Below are positions 25,348-34,693 of a stretch of DNA of 64,000 nucleotides, piece after piece. How positions within the stretch are numbered: position 1 is the first letter of the stretch; each line of letters starts with the position of its first letter. The notes under the pieces were generated by a model. The model saw only the letters and a program-made list of their open reading frames with translations. It had not been told where the DNA came from and did not search any database. A program made the position numbers and the translations under genes. Location of the stretch: positions 443,786 through 507,785 of the forward strand of contig NZ_MLJI01000002.1 in the NCBI RefSeq assembly GCF_002095535.1. The letters are read 5' to 3'. The stretch is from Pantoea cypripedii (GTDB lineage: Bacteria; Pseudomonadota; Gammaproteobacteria; Enterobacterales; Enterobacteriaceae).

Positions 25348-27557
25348 TGACAACCATAGCTGCCGTTGTAATTGACTCGAAGGCTATCAGCATATTGGAT
25401 CGGGCATTCATCGAAGATTCTTGGATGCAGAAATTCGAAGTACCGCAAAATACCGATGGTCTACGCCGCGTGGAATTAGATGATATAGTTTTCCTACTTT
25501 CAAAAGAAGCCGATCTAGATGAAAACTATCTTGTCATCAACACCACTGTCTTTTCTAATAAAGGTATAGTGGTCAAACCGCGCATGGCTTTCGAGCGTAT
25601 TATCCGTGTGGCATTGAGACATTTTGATCGTAATATAGCAATTCCCCTTCCATGGCAGCCTTATTTTTCTGGCTCTCTGCTTTCGATTTACGCACAGCCC
25701 CCCCGAGATGCCCAACAACGGATCTATTTCGACCAATCGCCAGATGGTACAAGCTGTCTATACGCGTTCGCTATCACAAGCACTCCAGAAGACCTAGAGC
25801 GAGTACCTGAAGACAATTCTCTGTATCAGCGTGCAATTAACAGGATCTGTGATGCTCTTTTGGCGGAACCTCCATCCGTACCAAATGTTGGTAATTTCGG
25901 TGTTCTTCTTTCCGAACCCTTGGGCGTCAAACTGGCTAGTGCAGGGACTTTGCAGGAATGGTATGAGCAACGTCTTAACCGTGAGCAACGAGAGTTTGTC
26001 GATAGATTACATGACCGCCCCGTAAGACTACGTGGCGCTGCTGGCACTGGAAAAACGCAATCAATGGTTGTGAAGTGCCTACGTGATTTGTACGACGATG
26101 TAGGAAACGATAAAACTTTAGCATTTCTAACCCATAGCTCGGCATTGGCCAATACGGTCGTACGGGGCATGCTTCAGGCACTAGATCCGACAGAAAAATG
26201 GACATCGTTAAAAACGACTTCGGGACAACCTAAACTGTGGATCGGCACTATTTACGAGCTCGCGCAAGAGAAATTGGGTTATGAGAAAAAAGGCCTGCAG
26301 CCCTTGTCACTAGACGGTCGAGATGGGCGTGAATATCAAAGGATGCTCATTGTGCAGGCAATCGATCAGGTAGTAAAAGACCCACGTATTGTTTTGGATA
26401 ATTTTACAGATTGTCCTGATTTCCAACTGCGCTTACAGAAGCATAGTGAAGACACCTCTCTCATTGACGAAATTATGAACGAATTTGCCTGTGTGCTGGA
26501 TCTGGAAGCAATTAGGAAAAATACACATGAGGCTAATCGTTATGCTAGTCGAGGTTCTCGGGAGCCTTGGCAGATGACCCTACCAACTGAAGCCCACCGC
26601 CGAGTCGTTTTAGAGATCCACGACATCTATCGAACACTGCTACGGAAGCAGAAGATGCTGAGCATGGATCAAATGATCGCTGACTTTGACCGTTACCTCG
26701 GCACTCACGAGTGGGGTGCCTTACGTGATCGTGATGGTTTCGACCTAGTGTTCGTTGACGAGTACCACTATTTTACTCGAGCTGAGGCGATGCTTCTTCA
26801 CAACCTCTTTAAAACGCGAGCGCAGGTTAGTGGTCGATGGCCATTACTGATGGCCTACGATATCAAACAAAGCACCAATGATGTCGCTATTAGTGGTGGA
26901 GTGGAAAAGTTTCGCAATCCTGGAGTTGGAGAGTCTGTCCTTACAGAACTCAAACAGGTTTATCGGTCAACACCACAGATCACAGCGTTCTTAAGTGATC
27001 TTGATGCTTCATTCCCTGCCATGGATCTTGAGGGCGAGTACGCAACCTACACAGCTAATTCTCGTCAGGATGATGGTGATATCCCCACCTTAAGCATCTA
27101 TGACACAGATATTAAACTAGTTGATAGTGTATTCGCGCAGGCTGCTCGTGTAATTCGCGATATAGAAGGCGGCGGAAGCCAAGTAGCAGTACTGTGTTTG
27201 AACGAAGCTTTGTTCGATAAAATTCGTGTTGCTGGCCGAGTCCGAGACAAATTAGTGCCGATCACATCACGCGATGACCTCAAAGAACTACGTTATGCCA
27301 AGAATAAATGCGTCTTCAGCATGCCGGAATTTGTAGCAGGGCTGCAGTTTCATACTGTGTTCTTAATCCATGCAAATAGCTCGGATTATGACGAAGATCT
27401 TGGTTTCGGCTCACGCCGACGTTATGTGTCACGGGTTTATCTTGGGGCGAGTCGGGCTGCTTACAAGATCATGTTAGCCAGCTCAAAAGAACACGGCGGG
27501 CCTTGCCAATTGTTAGAAGTACCATTGGCCAACAAGTCCTTAAAAGTTATCACGTGA
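25347..27557 (+). CDS. UvrD/Rep-type SF1 helicase with unknown N-terminal domain
   Basis: A 736-residue protein. Residues 1-200 are an uncharacterised domain. From about 205 it is a superfamily 1 helicase: Q-motif LNREQREFVD, Walker A GAAGTGKTQ (230-238), Walker B/DExx-like FVDEYHYF (468-476), motif III MAYDIKQST, motif IV LKQVYRSTPQIT (536-547) and motif VI-like SRVYLGASRAAY near the end. It pairs with the preceding gene in a two-gene unit flanked by orphan-gene spacers, typical of an accessory defence module. Defence function is inference from context. Confidence 0.8.
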   Translation: MTTIAAVVIDSKAISILDRAFIEDSWMQKFEVPQNTDGLRRVELDDIVFLLSKEADLDENYLVINTTVFSNKGIVVKPRMAFERIIRVALRHFDRNIAIPLPWQPYFSGSLLSIYAQPPRDAQQRIYFDQSPDGTSCLYAFAITSTPEDLERVPEDNSLYQRAINRICDALLAEPPSVPNVGNFGVLLSEPLGVKLASAGTLQEWYEQRLNREQREFVDRLHDRPVRLRGAAGTGKTQSMVVKCLRDLYDDVGNDKTLAFLTHSSALANTVVRGMLQALDPTEKWTSLKTTSGQPKLWIGTIYELAQEKLGYEKKGLQPLSLDGRDGREYQRMLIVQAIDQVVKDPRIVLDNFTDCPDFQLRLQKHSEDTSLIDEIMNEFACVLDLEAIRKNTHEANRYASRGSREPWQMTLPTEAHRRVVLEIHDIYRTLLRKQKMLSMDQMIADFDRYLGTHEWGALRDRDGFDLVFVDEYHYFTRAEAMLLHNLFKTRAQVSGRWPLLMAYDIKQSTNDVAISGGVEKFRNPGVGESVLTELKQVYRSTPQITAFLSDLDASFPAMDLEGEYATYTANSRQDDGDIPTLSIYDTDIKLVDSVFAQAARVIRDIEGGGSQVAVLCLNEALFDKIRVAGRVRDKLVPITSRDDLKELRYAKNKCVFSMPEFVAGLQFHTVFLIHANSSDYDEDLGFGSRRRYVSRVYLGASRAAYKIMLASSKEHGGPCQLLEVPLANKSLKVIT

Positions 27558-27894
27558 AGATAGCCATTTTTCGTAAGGTATTTGTAAGTCGGATACTCAT
27601 CATAGTTCATATGGATTGATACCCGAAACCCCATTGGTAATTGTATTTAAAAACGCCGGAGAAATCTTAGCACTGTTGCCAATCCATTGGTGCCAGTGCT
27701 TTCTGGGAGTAGATCAAAGGCAGTTCCCTGATACGGCATTGAAAATGGGCTGAAGCGTACTCACCTTACCTCCGCCGAGACTCGATCTCTGTAAGTGAAC
27801 AAAGGTCCGCTTCACGCCCTGAGACATTCGACAAGTTTTTTATGGCTTCAGTAAGGGCGAGTGTCGCGCGTCGAGAGCCAGTAAATAGCTTCGA
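27558..27894. other. Intergenic spacer, no gene
   Basis: 337 bases with no supported gene. It contains weak relatives of the orphan-gene spacer (CTGTAAGTGAACAAAGGTCC and nearby). Confidence 0.35.
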
Positions 27895-28437
27895 TTACCC
27901 CAGTTGCCCATAATACCAGCGTTCTCCGGAAAACCACTCATCTGGATCGTCACCACCATAGTAATCAAGTGCAATACCTAATTCCTGCACACCATCCGGG
28001 AGAATTAGTCCCCATTCCCTGGAAAGGCTACGTTCTTTGAGTAGAACTGATGAACCATTCTCAGAGCTGCCTTCAGCGATGAAGCCTTGAAAGTATTCCT
28101 CAGAACGAAATAAACATACTTCACTGGTAAACATATCCGGAAGGCAAATTACAGCAGTAATTCGAGGTGTATCACTGCAATCTGCTGTGGCGTGTATCAA
28201 ATTAGAACAAGCATTAATCAAGGCCTGTGCGCACTCTGCTTTAGTTTTTTGTTTGCTGTGTTTTCCTTGAATAAGATTAATTTCCACTGGAATTTTAAAG
28301 TTCCAGTATCGCTCGCTTATTGAAAAAATTGCACGTTCTGGATTACGAAAGGTTTCGGCCCAACGGTTAAGTGATTTTATACGTCGGGTAATGTTACGTA
28401 CTTTTGTACGGTTATCCCGGCATAAACGTCTGCTCAT
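27895..28437 (-). CDS. DUF3916-like protein
   Basis: A 180-residue protein with a basic N-terminus (NITRRIKSLNRWAETFRNP), WNFKIPVEINLIQGKHSKQK, ITAVICLPDMFTSEVCLFRS and a C-terminal LDYYGGDDPDEWFSGERW. The layout matches DUF3916, a family often found among polymorphic-toxin immunity genes. Role here unknown. Confidence 0.7.
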   Translation of the reverse strand: MSRRLCRDNRTKVRNITRRIKSLNRWAETFRNPERAIFSISERYWNFKIPVEINLIQGKHSKQKTKAECAQALINACSNLIHATADCSDTPRITAVICLPDMFTSEVCLFRSEEYFQGFIAEGSSENGSSVLLKERSLSREWGLILPDGVQELGIALDYYGGDDPDEWFSGERWYYGQLG

Positions 28438-28741
28438 ATTATTAACTTCCTGATTGTTTAATTAGCTATAGTTTTACACGAATAATTAGCATTTGCTCAA
28501 TTTATATTCCAACCAATGGATTAACCATAATCAAACTATCTGCACCACACCAGAACGTCCGCCGTTCGCTCACAGCAGACCTTTAGCTCAGTTAGCCTGT
28601 CCTCTTCGTGCCAGGTGCGGACCGTTAGCAAGTCGAAGCAGGATATTTCGGTGGCTCTTATGGACAAATGAAAAGCATAATCAAATGTAAACTCATGCGG
28701 GATTTCAACGTTTAAGCAGTATCTTCCATTGGAGAACCGAG
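28438..28741. repeat. Spacer with degenerate repeat
   Basis: 304 bases without a gene. The part at 28550-28625 (CGTCCGCCGTTCGCTCACAG, CCTTTAGCTCAGTTAGCCTG, CGTGCCAGG) is a distant relative of the orphan-gene repeat. Confidence 0.4.
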
Positions 28742-29128
28742 ATGTTTACTCATATGCGTATTGCCAAACCCGTCACCAATCTCGAAAGGTCTTTTCTGAT
28801 GTACAGCCAGGGGTTAGGTTTACATAAAATTTCTGAATTCAACGATCATGACGGTTTCAATGGAATAATGTTAGGGCGGGGAGACTTAGACTGGCACATA
28901 GAATTCACCATTTGCCAAAACCATCCCGTTCAACCTTTGCACACTGAAGAGGATTTACTCGTTCTTTATTACTCGGAAGTAAAAGAATGGGTGCGTGCCT
29001 GCGAAAGAATGATCGACGCTGGCTTTAGAATGACAACGTCTTTCAATCCCTACTGGGACGCGAACGGAAGGACATTTGTTGACCTTGACGGATATAGAGT
29101 GGTTATCCAAAACAAGTCGTGGGCATGA
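28742..29128 (+). CDS. VOC/glyoxalase-fold protein (YycE-like)
   Basis: A 128-residue protein with the VOC pattern MFTHMRIAKPVTNLERSFL, YSQGLGLHKISEF, DWHIEFTICQNHP and DLDGYRVVIQNK. The YycE-like subfamily is uncharacterised. Ribosome site GGAGAACCGAG precedes the ATG. The histidine-glutamate residues expected for metal binding are partly present (DWHIEF). Confidence 0.8.
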   Translation: MFTHMRIAKPVTNLERSFLMYSQGLGLHKISEFNDHDGFNGIMLGRGDLDWHIEFTICQNHPVQPLHTEEDLLVLYYSEVKEWVRACERMIDAGFRMTTSFNPYWDANGRTFVDLDGYRVVIQNKSWA

Positions 29129-29169
29129 TCCCAATAAATATTGCAATGTTGCTACCGTCCTACTGCAAG

Positions 29170-29250
29170 TTAAACATCTGCTCCTCGCTCTCTGCAAGCC
29201 TTCAGCCTCACGTGCTCGTCTGCAGTGTGCCAGGAGCAGATATTTAGAGT
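29170..29250. repeat. Orphan-gene spacer with degenerate repeat
   Basis: CTGCTCCTCGCTCTCTGCAAG, CTTCAGCCTCACGTGCTCG and GTGCCAGGAGCAGAT form an imperfect palindrome related to the spacers at 15.36 and 33.3 kb. Confidence 0.4.
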
Positions 29251-29290
29251 ATCCTGTAACCATATGATCATTACACAAGTGAGATAGTAA

Positions 29291-29605
29291 ATGACATTTG
29301 AGGTTAGAAAAGGAAACAAGGTAATTGGTGTCACTGAATTAGAGTTTGGCGATCCTCCGATGGGGTTTGTTTATGGTGAATTTAAACCCACTAGTTTTTA
29401 TCAAAAACTTGACTCAAAGACTGAATATGCACTTTTTAAGCGTGGCGGAAATCTGCATATTCTCACTGAATTTATAACCATCGTAGATAATTCAGAGGGA
29501 ATGGGTGAAGAGTCCATTGAAGTTACGATTTTAATTAGCTCAGCAGAAGAATATGAAAGATATTTTAAGCATCATTTGAACAATTATAATAATCAGTTCA
29601 ATTGA
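29291..29605 (+). CDS. Hypothetical 104-residue protein
   Basis: An acidic protein MTFEVRKGNKVIGVTELEFG... with DPPMGFVYGEFKPTSFY in the middle and EEYERYFKHHLNNYNNQFN at the end. AT-rich. Size and context resemble immunity proteins of polymorphic toxins, but no toxin is seen beside it. Confidence 0.6.
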   Translation: MTFEVRKGNKVIGVTELEFGDPPMGFVYGEFKPTSFYQKLDSKTEYALFKRGGNLHILTEFITIVDNSEGMGEESIEVTILISSAEEYERYFKHHLNNYNNQFN

Positions 29606-29855
29606 ACTGCCGCTCACAGCGATCCCACTGCCGCTTTCTGATACCCGTTGTGTGTCAGGTACGGGATTGACTAAAGACAATCTGTGTTAATCGATTGGGA
29701 ACAGGTTAGAGTGTAAAAGCGCCGGAAAGGCCCACATCACATTGATGTATCATGAGGCTTTATGCTAAATACACTCAACCCACATTTTCAATCGATCTCC
29801 CGAGACCGATTATGTACTCATGGAAAGCATGCTTGTTGCACTTTTTTCAAGCATT
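29606..29855. other. Spacer without gene
   Basis: Contains CTGCCGCTCACAGCGATCCC and related fragments of the spacer repeat. Nothing coding. Confidence 0.35.
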
Positions 29856-30347
29856 TCATTCGACGTTATGGAAAAGTGGTTCCGGTAGTACTGGCGGTGT
29901 CGAGTCTTCATAACGCAGCCAGTTCTGCCACTGGTTATGAATCCTTAATTCAATCAGGGCTATTTCACGGTCAGTAGCTTTAACCCCTCGAATTGTGCCT
30001 CCCTGCCACTCTACACCAGTAGCATGTGATGCCGTATTAATCAGAATGTCCCACGCATTGTTTTCTGCCTCAAAGGCATTAAGGGTCTGGTTATCCTGTT
30101 TTGCCGAAATACGTTGACGTGCTGTGTTCAAATACTTCTCTTCGACAGACTTAGCTGCATCACGTTTTGTGCTCATACAATCATTCATATCAATAGTTGT
30201 CTGCTGGGGATTGTCAGGACAAGCTATTTCAAAAGTTTCGGTATTATCCTTCAGTACACTGCTTGGCAGCGGAGCTTCGGCATAACTGTGTAAACTGTAT
30301 CCTAATGAAATAGCCAGCGTGATCAGGCGATAGTGTAGTTGAGTCAT
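29856..30347 (-). CDS. LprI-type (DUF1311) periplasmic protein
   Basis: A 163-residue protein with a signal peptide (ITLAISLGYSLHSYAEA) and a DUF1311 core: DMNDCMSTKRDAAKSVEEKY, EAENNAWDILINTA and a GGTIRGVKATDREIALIELR segment. The family includes lysozyme inhibitors and lysozyme-binding proteins. It probably acts in the periplasm. Confidence 0.8.
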   Translation of the reverse strand: MTQLHYRLITLAISLGYSLHSYAEAPLPSSVLKDNTETFEIACPDNPQQTTIDMNDCMSTKRDAAKSVEEKYLNTARQRISAKQDNQTLNAFEAENNAWDILINTASHATGVEWQGGTIRGVKATDREIALIELRIHNQWQNWLRYEDSTPPVLPEPLFHNVE

Positions 30348-30579
30348 TCCAGGAAATTATTAAAAGTTATGGATACATCAACAGTAATCCAACTGGAAGG
30401 TAAAGACCACCCTGCTCAGGGAATTTCTGGATTATATCGCGTCTGCGAACTGCTCATCGTTGATTAATCTTCTGCTATGTCAGTATTGACAACACTGTCT
30501 TGAGAGCAATTGCCAACTTCCGCTTCTCGCCCATAACTGCCCTTTAGGACCGCCTGTTAGGCAGCTTCGTACCAGATAT
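30348..30579. repeat. Spacer with repeat fragment before the IS110 remnants
   Basis: CCAACTTCCGCTTCTCGCCC, ATAACTGCCCTTTAGGACCG and CCTGTTAGGCAGCTTCG (about 30512-30568) resemble the other orphan-gene spacers. Confidence 0.45.
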
Positions 30580-31020
30580 AGTCATTCGAACCCTGAGGGT
30601 TACACTTTTAAGTGATTCAGGGTATGCGCTTACTGGTTACGAATATTGTGGCAGAATCGTGTGATTAGATGATTGCCGCTTTGCTTTCGAGCCAGTAAGT
30701 GCTCCACGCTCGCTAACGAATACTCAGGGCATGCAGATAAACTGCTGACTATATTTCTTTCGAAGGGCGTGGAATGCATACCAATCCCCGGTTAAAAGGA
30801 GTTGGTGATGACTGCTATAGATCAGTTTGCTGCTCATGTTGGTCTGGACTGGGCGGATAAAAAGTACGATGCCTGCGTTCAGTTTAAAAACGGTGAGCGC
30901 ACATTCCATGTGATTAACCATACGCCGGAAGCGCTTGATACCTGGATCAATGAGTTGCACCAGAAGGTCAAAGGCAGGATCTCTATCGCCCTTGAACTGA
31001 AGAAAGGCCCGGAAGTGATT
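30580..31020 (+). mobile_element. Truncated IS110-family element, left copy
   Basis: Left end plus the beginning of a transposase, cut at about 31018. About 220 bases of non-coding sequence precede the transposase, as in IS110 elements that encode a guide (bridge) RNA there. It is in inverted orientation to the right copy at 31018-32080, with roughly 90 percent identity over the shared 430 bases. Confidence 0.75.
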
Positions 31021-31023
31021 TGA
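30808..31023 (+). pseudogene. IS110 transposase N-terminal fragment
   Basis: 71 codons, MTAIDQFAAHVGLDWADKKY... ending LELKKGPEVI then stop. It has the first DEDD aspartate (GLDWADKK) only. The frame ends where it meets the inverted right copy, so it cannot be active. Confidence 0.85.
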
Positions 31024-31849
31024 ACAGCCCCGCATCTGGTAGAGTGTCAAACACCGTTTCGATTCGCTCGTCATAGGTTTTGATGATTTCACTCACGACT
31101 TTGATTTGTGTCGCCAGTGCTGTTGCCATCAAAGCATTAGCCTCTATAACACTCGGGTCTGTCGTCAATGGGACCGCGTTATCAATACTCACCACACGTT
31201 GCTCTGTAAGGGCCATTGCGCGGCCACCTTTGGCATTCAGAAAGTTGCGGATCGTATCGCGCCTGGCGCGTTTGAGTGGTTGCAGACTGGGCCACCGTAT
31301 AATCGGTTCACACAACAGTAAGCTACCCCAATGTGAGAACCACTCCAGGGGCTGAGGATAATACTGCTTAAGGGTGTTGATTATCCGGTTCACAAAGCGT
31401 CGTTTATCTTCAACCAGTTGACGACGCCGCTCAACCAGTTGCTGGAGTAACCGGATATCCGCATTGTCGGGTTCAATAGCCTTTATCTTTTGGGGATAAC
31501 GCAGCATTAACTCTAATGCCAGTTCTGCATCTTGCGGGTCATCTTTAGCGCCGCTGGGCGAGAAGGCTTGCCGGTAACGAGCCAGTGACAATGCGTGGAC
31601 GGGGAAAACGGTGATAAAGGGATATTTTTGAAGAGCATATACCACGGGGCCCTTCTTCAGCTCGAGAGCTATTGCGATTCTGCCTTTGACCTTCTGGTGT
31701 AACTCTGTAAGCCAGGCATCAAGCGCTTCTGATGTATGCTCAATCACATGGAATACGCGTTCGCCGTTTTTAAACTGAACACAGACATCGTGTTTTTTAT
31801 CTGCCCAGTCCAGACCAACGTGCGCAGCAAACTGATTAGTCACAGTCAT
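30983..31849 (-). pseudogene. IS110 transposase, C-terminally truncated
   Basis: About 288 residues: DEDD domain with GLDWADKKHD, LELKKGPVVYALQKYP, SGAKDDPQDAELALEL, and EPDNADIRLLQQLVERRRQL. It ends at PDAGLFK and then reads ~10 residues of the antisense of the left copy. The C-terminal Tnp_20 domain with the catalytic serine is missing, so it is inactive. Confidence 0.85.
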
Positions 31850-32080
31850 CACCAACTCCTTTTTATCGGGGATTGGTATGCATTACACGCTCTTCGAAAG
31901 AAATATAGCCAGCAGTTTATCTGCATGCCCTGAGTATTCGTTAGCGAACGTGGAGCACTTACTGGCTCGGAAGAAAAGCGGCGATCATCGCATGATTCTC
32001 GCTCAATATTCGTAACCAGTAAGCGCATACACTGAATCACTTCAAAGTGTAATTCTCAGGGTGCGAATGACTATATCTCG
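31018..32080 (-). mobile_element. Truncated IS110-family element, right copy
   Basis: Contains the truncated transposase and, at about 31850-32080, the non-coding left end, which would encode the guide RNA. It forms a head-to-head inverted pair with the left copy; the two were fused with loss of both right ends. Confidence 0.75.
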
Positions 32081-32491
32081 CTCTCAGCAGCCCTTGTTTT
32101 AGTATTATGATAAGTTGGTGGGCTGCAAAATGTATTGGAGTAGATATTAATGAATATTTTTACGTTACTTGCCATTCCGTCTTGTTTTGCTGGAATTATC
32201 TGCCTAATGAAAGCTATAGTGAACAAAAAACAAGCATACCTTTACGTAGGCTATGGGTTATCCATGGCTTCGATACTTTGCGCACAAGCAGGAATGTTAT
32301 AGTCCGGAAGATAATGGATGTCTGCACAGCCCGCTTTTCGCTCTTAACGGACATGCCAGTACACTGACTGGCTGTTGCGTGCCAAAAGCGGACATAGCCA
32401 ATGTCTTTCAGGAAGGAAAAAATTACCATGCGTAATACTGTGTGAGCAGGTTAAACCTCGGCAAGGAATCATTATTATGGAGGGATTTTTG

Positions 32492-32803
32492 ATGAGTTGT
32501 GAGCACTGCCAGGATCTATGTGTCAAATACGTCATCCGTCATCCTGAACACTTACGCAAGGCAATTCGTATTGCGAAGCATGCGCTCAACGAAGGTATTT
32601 TAACCGAGATTGAAGCAACTGATGAATGGAACCAATATAGCTTTAATGAGTGTGCTGAAAAGATGATATGGGGCGATATAGTTGATTATCATTTTGGATG
32701 TAACCATTGCGGTACTGAGTTTGTATTAGGAGCTGAGACATACCATGGCAGTGGTGGCTATTGGTCACCAGAGAACGAAAAACCATCTGCAACATTTGAC
32801 TAA
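32492..32803 (+). CDS. Cys-rich small hypothetical protein
   Basis: A 103-residue protein, MSCEHCQDLCVKYVIRHPEH... with CNHCGTEF later. The CxxC pairs (CEHC, CNHC) could bind zinc. It starts after GGAGGGATTTTTG. Acidic C-terminus. Immunity-like in size and setting; function unknown. Confidence 0.7.
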   Translation: MSCEHCQDLCVKYVIRHPEHLRKAIRIAKHALNEGILTEIEATDEWNQYSFNECAEKMIWGDIVDYHFGCNHCGTEFVLGAETYHGSGGYWSPENEKPSATFD

Positions 32804-32930
32804 GTATCATTCTTGATAGTCAAGAATAGTTGTTGCGGGTTGCTTCGTGCCATATGTTGACGTCGTTATCCATGTGGCGTTTTAATCTGTCAAGAGCAGG
32901 TCTGGGAAGGTTCGAATGCTTTATAGCTGC

Positions 32931-33230
32931 ATGAATAATACAAAATGGAATGAAATCTGGTTGGCAATGATTGCAATGGAATCTCCTCCTTTGTGGAAAA
33001 TCACTTATCTCAATGGCTATCAATCCTTAGTTGATGGCGAGTGGTTTTACCACTTTAGAGAAGGTGGCTATTTGGATATCCAGTATCTTGATGTTTTGAC
33101 AAATTCGGTTGAACAGCATTCCAAAGTTGGTACTATTTTTCGGCTTATTCATCTCCCTGGAATTGAGACTGCAACCGGTTATAGAATTTTTGGGTACGCA
33201 GAATCAGTCAGCAATGTAGATTACCTTTAG
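32931..33230 (+). CDS. DUF6678-like protein
   Basis: A 99-residue protein MNNTKWNEIWLAMIAMESPP, GYQSLVDGEWFYHFREGGY and a C-terminal TATGYRIFGYAESVSNVDY. This pattern matches the DUF6678 family, probably an immunity-type family. An upstream in-frame ATG at 32916 is less likely. Confidence 0.7.
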   Translation: MNNTKWNEIWLAMIAMESPPLWKITYLNGYQSLVDGEWFYHFREGGYLDIQYLDVLTNSVEQHSKVGTIFRLIHLPGIETATGYRIFGYAESVSNVDYL

Positions 33231-33493
33231 CTGGAAAAAACAGTTAAGCTGCCAGCAGGATTACTTTTATCGTTGTGTCGAATTGGCTTCCACTCCTCGC
33301 TCAAAGCTGCCTTTAACGTTGCCTACAACAGTTGACTGCCAAGAGCGGAAGTTATCAATAGCGTGGTATGTAAATCAACAGAGAGCAGGTCACCACATCG
33401 ACAGAGAAGACTGTTCAATATGATAAAGATCGTGGTGTTCCTGCAGATTGCCCTCGTAGACTCGTTAGGGACTGCTTTCAAATCTCAAATACT
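33231..33493. repeat. Orphan-gene spacer, most complete copy
   Basis: TTCCACTCCTCGCTCAA (33288-33304), CTGCCTTTAACGTTGCCTAC, AACAGTTGACTGCCAAGAGC and GGAAGTT (to 33353). The outer ends (CTTCCACTC and GAGCGGAAG) make an imperfect inverted repeat. A separate short block, GTGGTATGTAAATCAACAG followed by AGAGCAGGTCA, at 33363-33392 recurs near 35000. Confidence 0.55.
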
Positions 33494-34693
33494 TCAGTCT
33501 GCAAAATGAACATTAAAGGCGTTCAGAATTTTAATAACCTTCAAAGTTTCAGCATCTCGTTGAACCTGAAGTTCTACCGCTATCATCTTCTTAGTGGATT
33601 CAGAAGAAGCTTCAATACCCTTACGAAAAATTCGAGCCACATCCACAGTCATCTTCATATAATCGAGTCCATTTATATCCAATACCGATTCAATTCCTTT
33701 TTTGCATCGTATTGTGAGATCTGAACCTAAAAGTGAGATGATTTCGAAATATTCGGTTCCCATATCGCCGTATATAAGAGGGTAGAGCTCTTCAAGCTGA
33801 TGCAGTCTGTCTACTTCAAACATGTGATCATCGATAATTTCATGTAAAGTTTCACTGGTAATCTCGTAAGTAGAATCTTCATTCAGACTTTGTAATATCC
33901 TGCGTAACTTCCAGACCGATTTATCATTTGGCGACTCTCCGTCTAAATGGTGCGCTAGTAGCGATACAGCCAGGAAGTGGCAGCCTGTCTCATCGTCCCC
34001 CCAGTAGTAGTCCCCTTGATTTTCAAACAGGTCACGTCTGGGCTCAAGTAAACGACGTGAGGTCGTTCTCAAATCATAAGCAATAACAACTCGGACATCA
34101 TCCACGATTCCAAGCCTGTACTCAAAATCAGGCACATCCTGAAAATGCATAGTGGGTCTTGCATATGCTAAAAGCTTATTACTCCTGTAACTTTTGCTGG
34201 CTTCGGCCTCCGCTTGATACATGCCTAGCTCAATCTTATCCAGGATAAATTTTTGTTTTTTATCTTTGTAGTTTTTATATCGGCGAGTTGAAGAGAGTGC
34301 AAACCAGTAATATTCCTTGCAAGCAGACTGGCTGAATTCTTTCACGATATCTTCTGCCGAAAAAAAGTAATGTTCAGGCTCCCCACTTTCGTCATGAGAA
34401 TGCAGACAACAAAAAAACTCCTTACGTGGAACTCCTTTATCAAGAACATAGGATTTTTGAATTTCTACACGATTTGAGTTTTCAAAATACTTTGATTGTA
34501 TAACACCTAAAATCTCAATTCCATGCGCTCTGTTCCGCACTTCTTCCAGAGTGTTGTACTGATGCTGCACAAGAAAGTCTGCTCCATCAATATCGGCTGA
34601 TCTCTTTAAAACCCAGAATCTTGATAGTAAAATTGACTGTGTCAGAGATTCTCCACGCGCCCCGTTCTCTTCACGTTTGGCCAGTGCTGACAT
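33494..34693 (-). CDS. DUF4365-type PD-(D/E)XK nuclease-like protein
   Basis: A 399-residue protein. Residues ~5-110 resemble the DUF4365 nuclease fold: KREENGARGESLTQSILLSR with GES, DIDGADFLVQ (Asp39) and GVIQSKYF (Gln66-Ser-Lys68), a D...QxK catalytic pattern. The remaining ~290 residues are helical with no known motif. Isolated, flanked by short direct repeats. Such proteins occur alone or with partners in restriction-like defence; this is inferred. Confidence 0.7.
   Translation of the reverse strand: MSALAKREENGARGESLTQSILLSRFWVLKRSADIDGADFLVQHQYNTLEEVRNRAHGIEILGVIQSKYFENSNRVEIQKSYVLDKGVPRKEFFCCLHSHDESGEPEHYFFSAEDIVKEFSQSACKEYYWFALSSTRRYKNYKDKKQKFILDKIELGMYQAEAEASKSYRSNKLLAYARPTMHFQDVPDFEYRLGIVDDVRVVIAYDLRTTSRRLLEPRRDLFENQGDYYWGDDETGCHFLAVSLLAHHLDGESPNDKSVWKLRRILQSLNEDSTYEITSETLHEIIDDHMFEVDRLHQLEELYPLIYGDMGTEYFEIISLLGSDLTIRCKKGIESVLDINGLDYMKMTVDVARIFRKGIEASSESTKKMIAVELQVQRDAETLKVIKILNAFNVHFAD

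Noticed and set aside
30724..31092. Minus-strand frame over the left IS110 fragment
   Set aside because: Antisense shadow of the transposase fragment.
32107..32475. Frames after the IS110 remnants
   Set aside because: Short, no ribosome site, different frames on each strand; treated as spacer.
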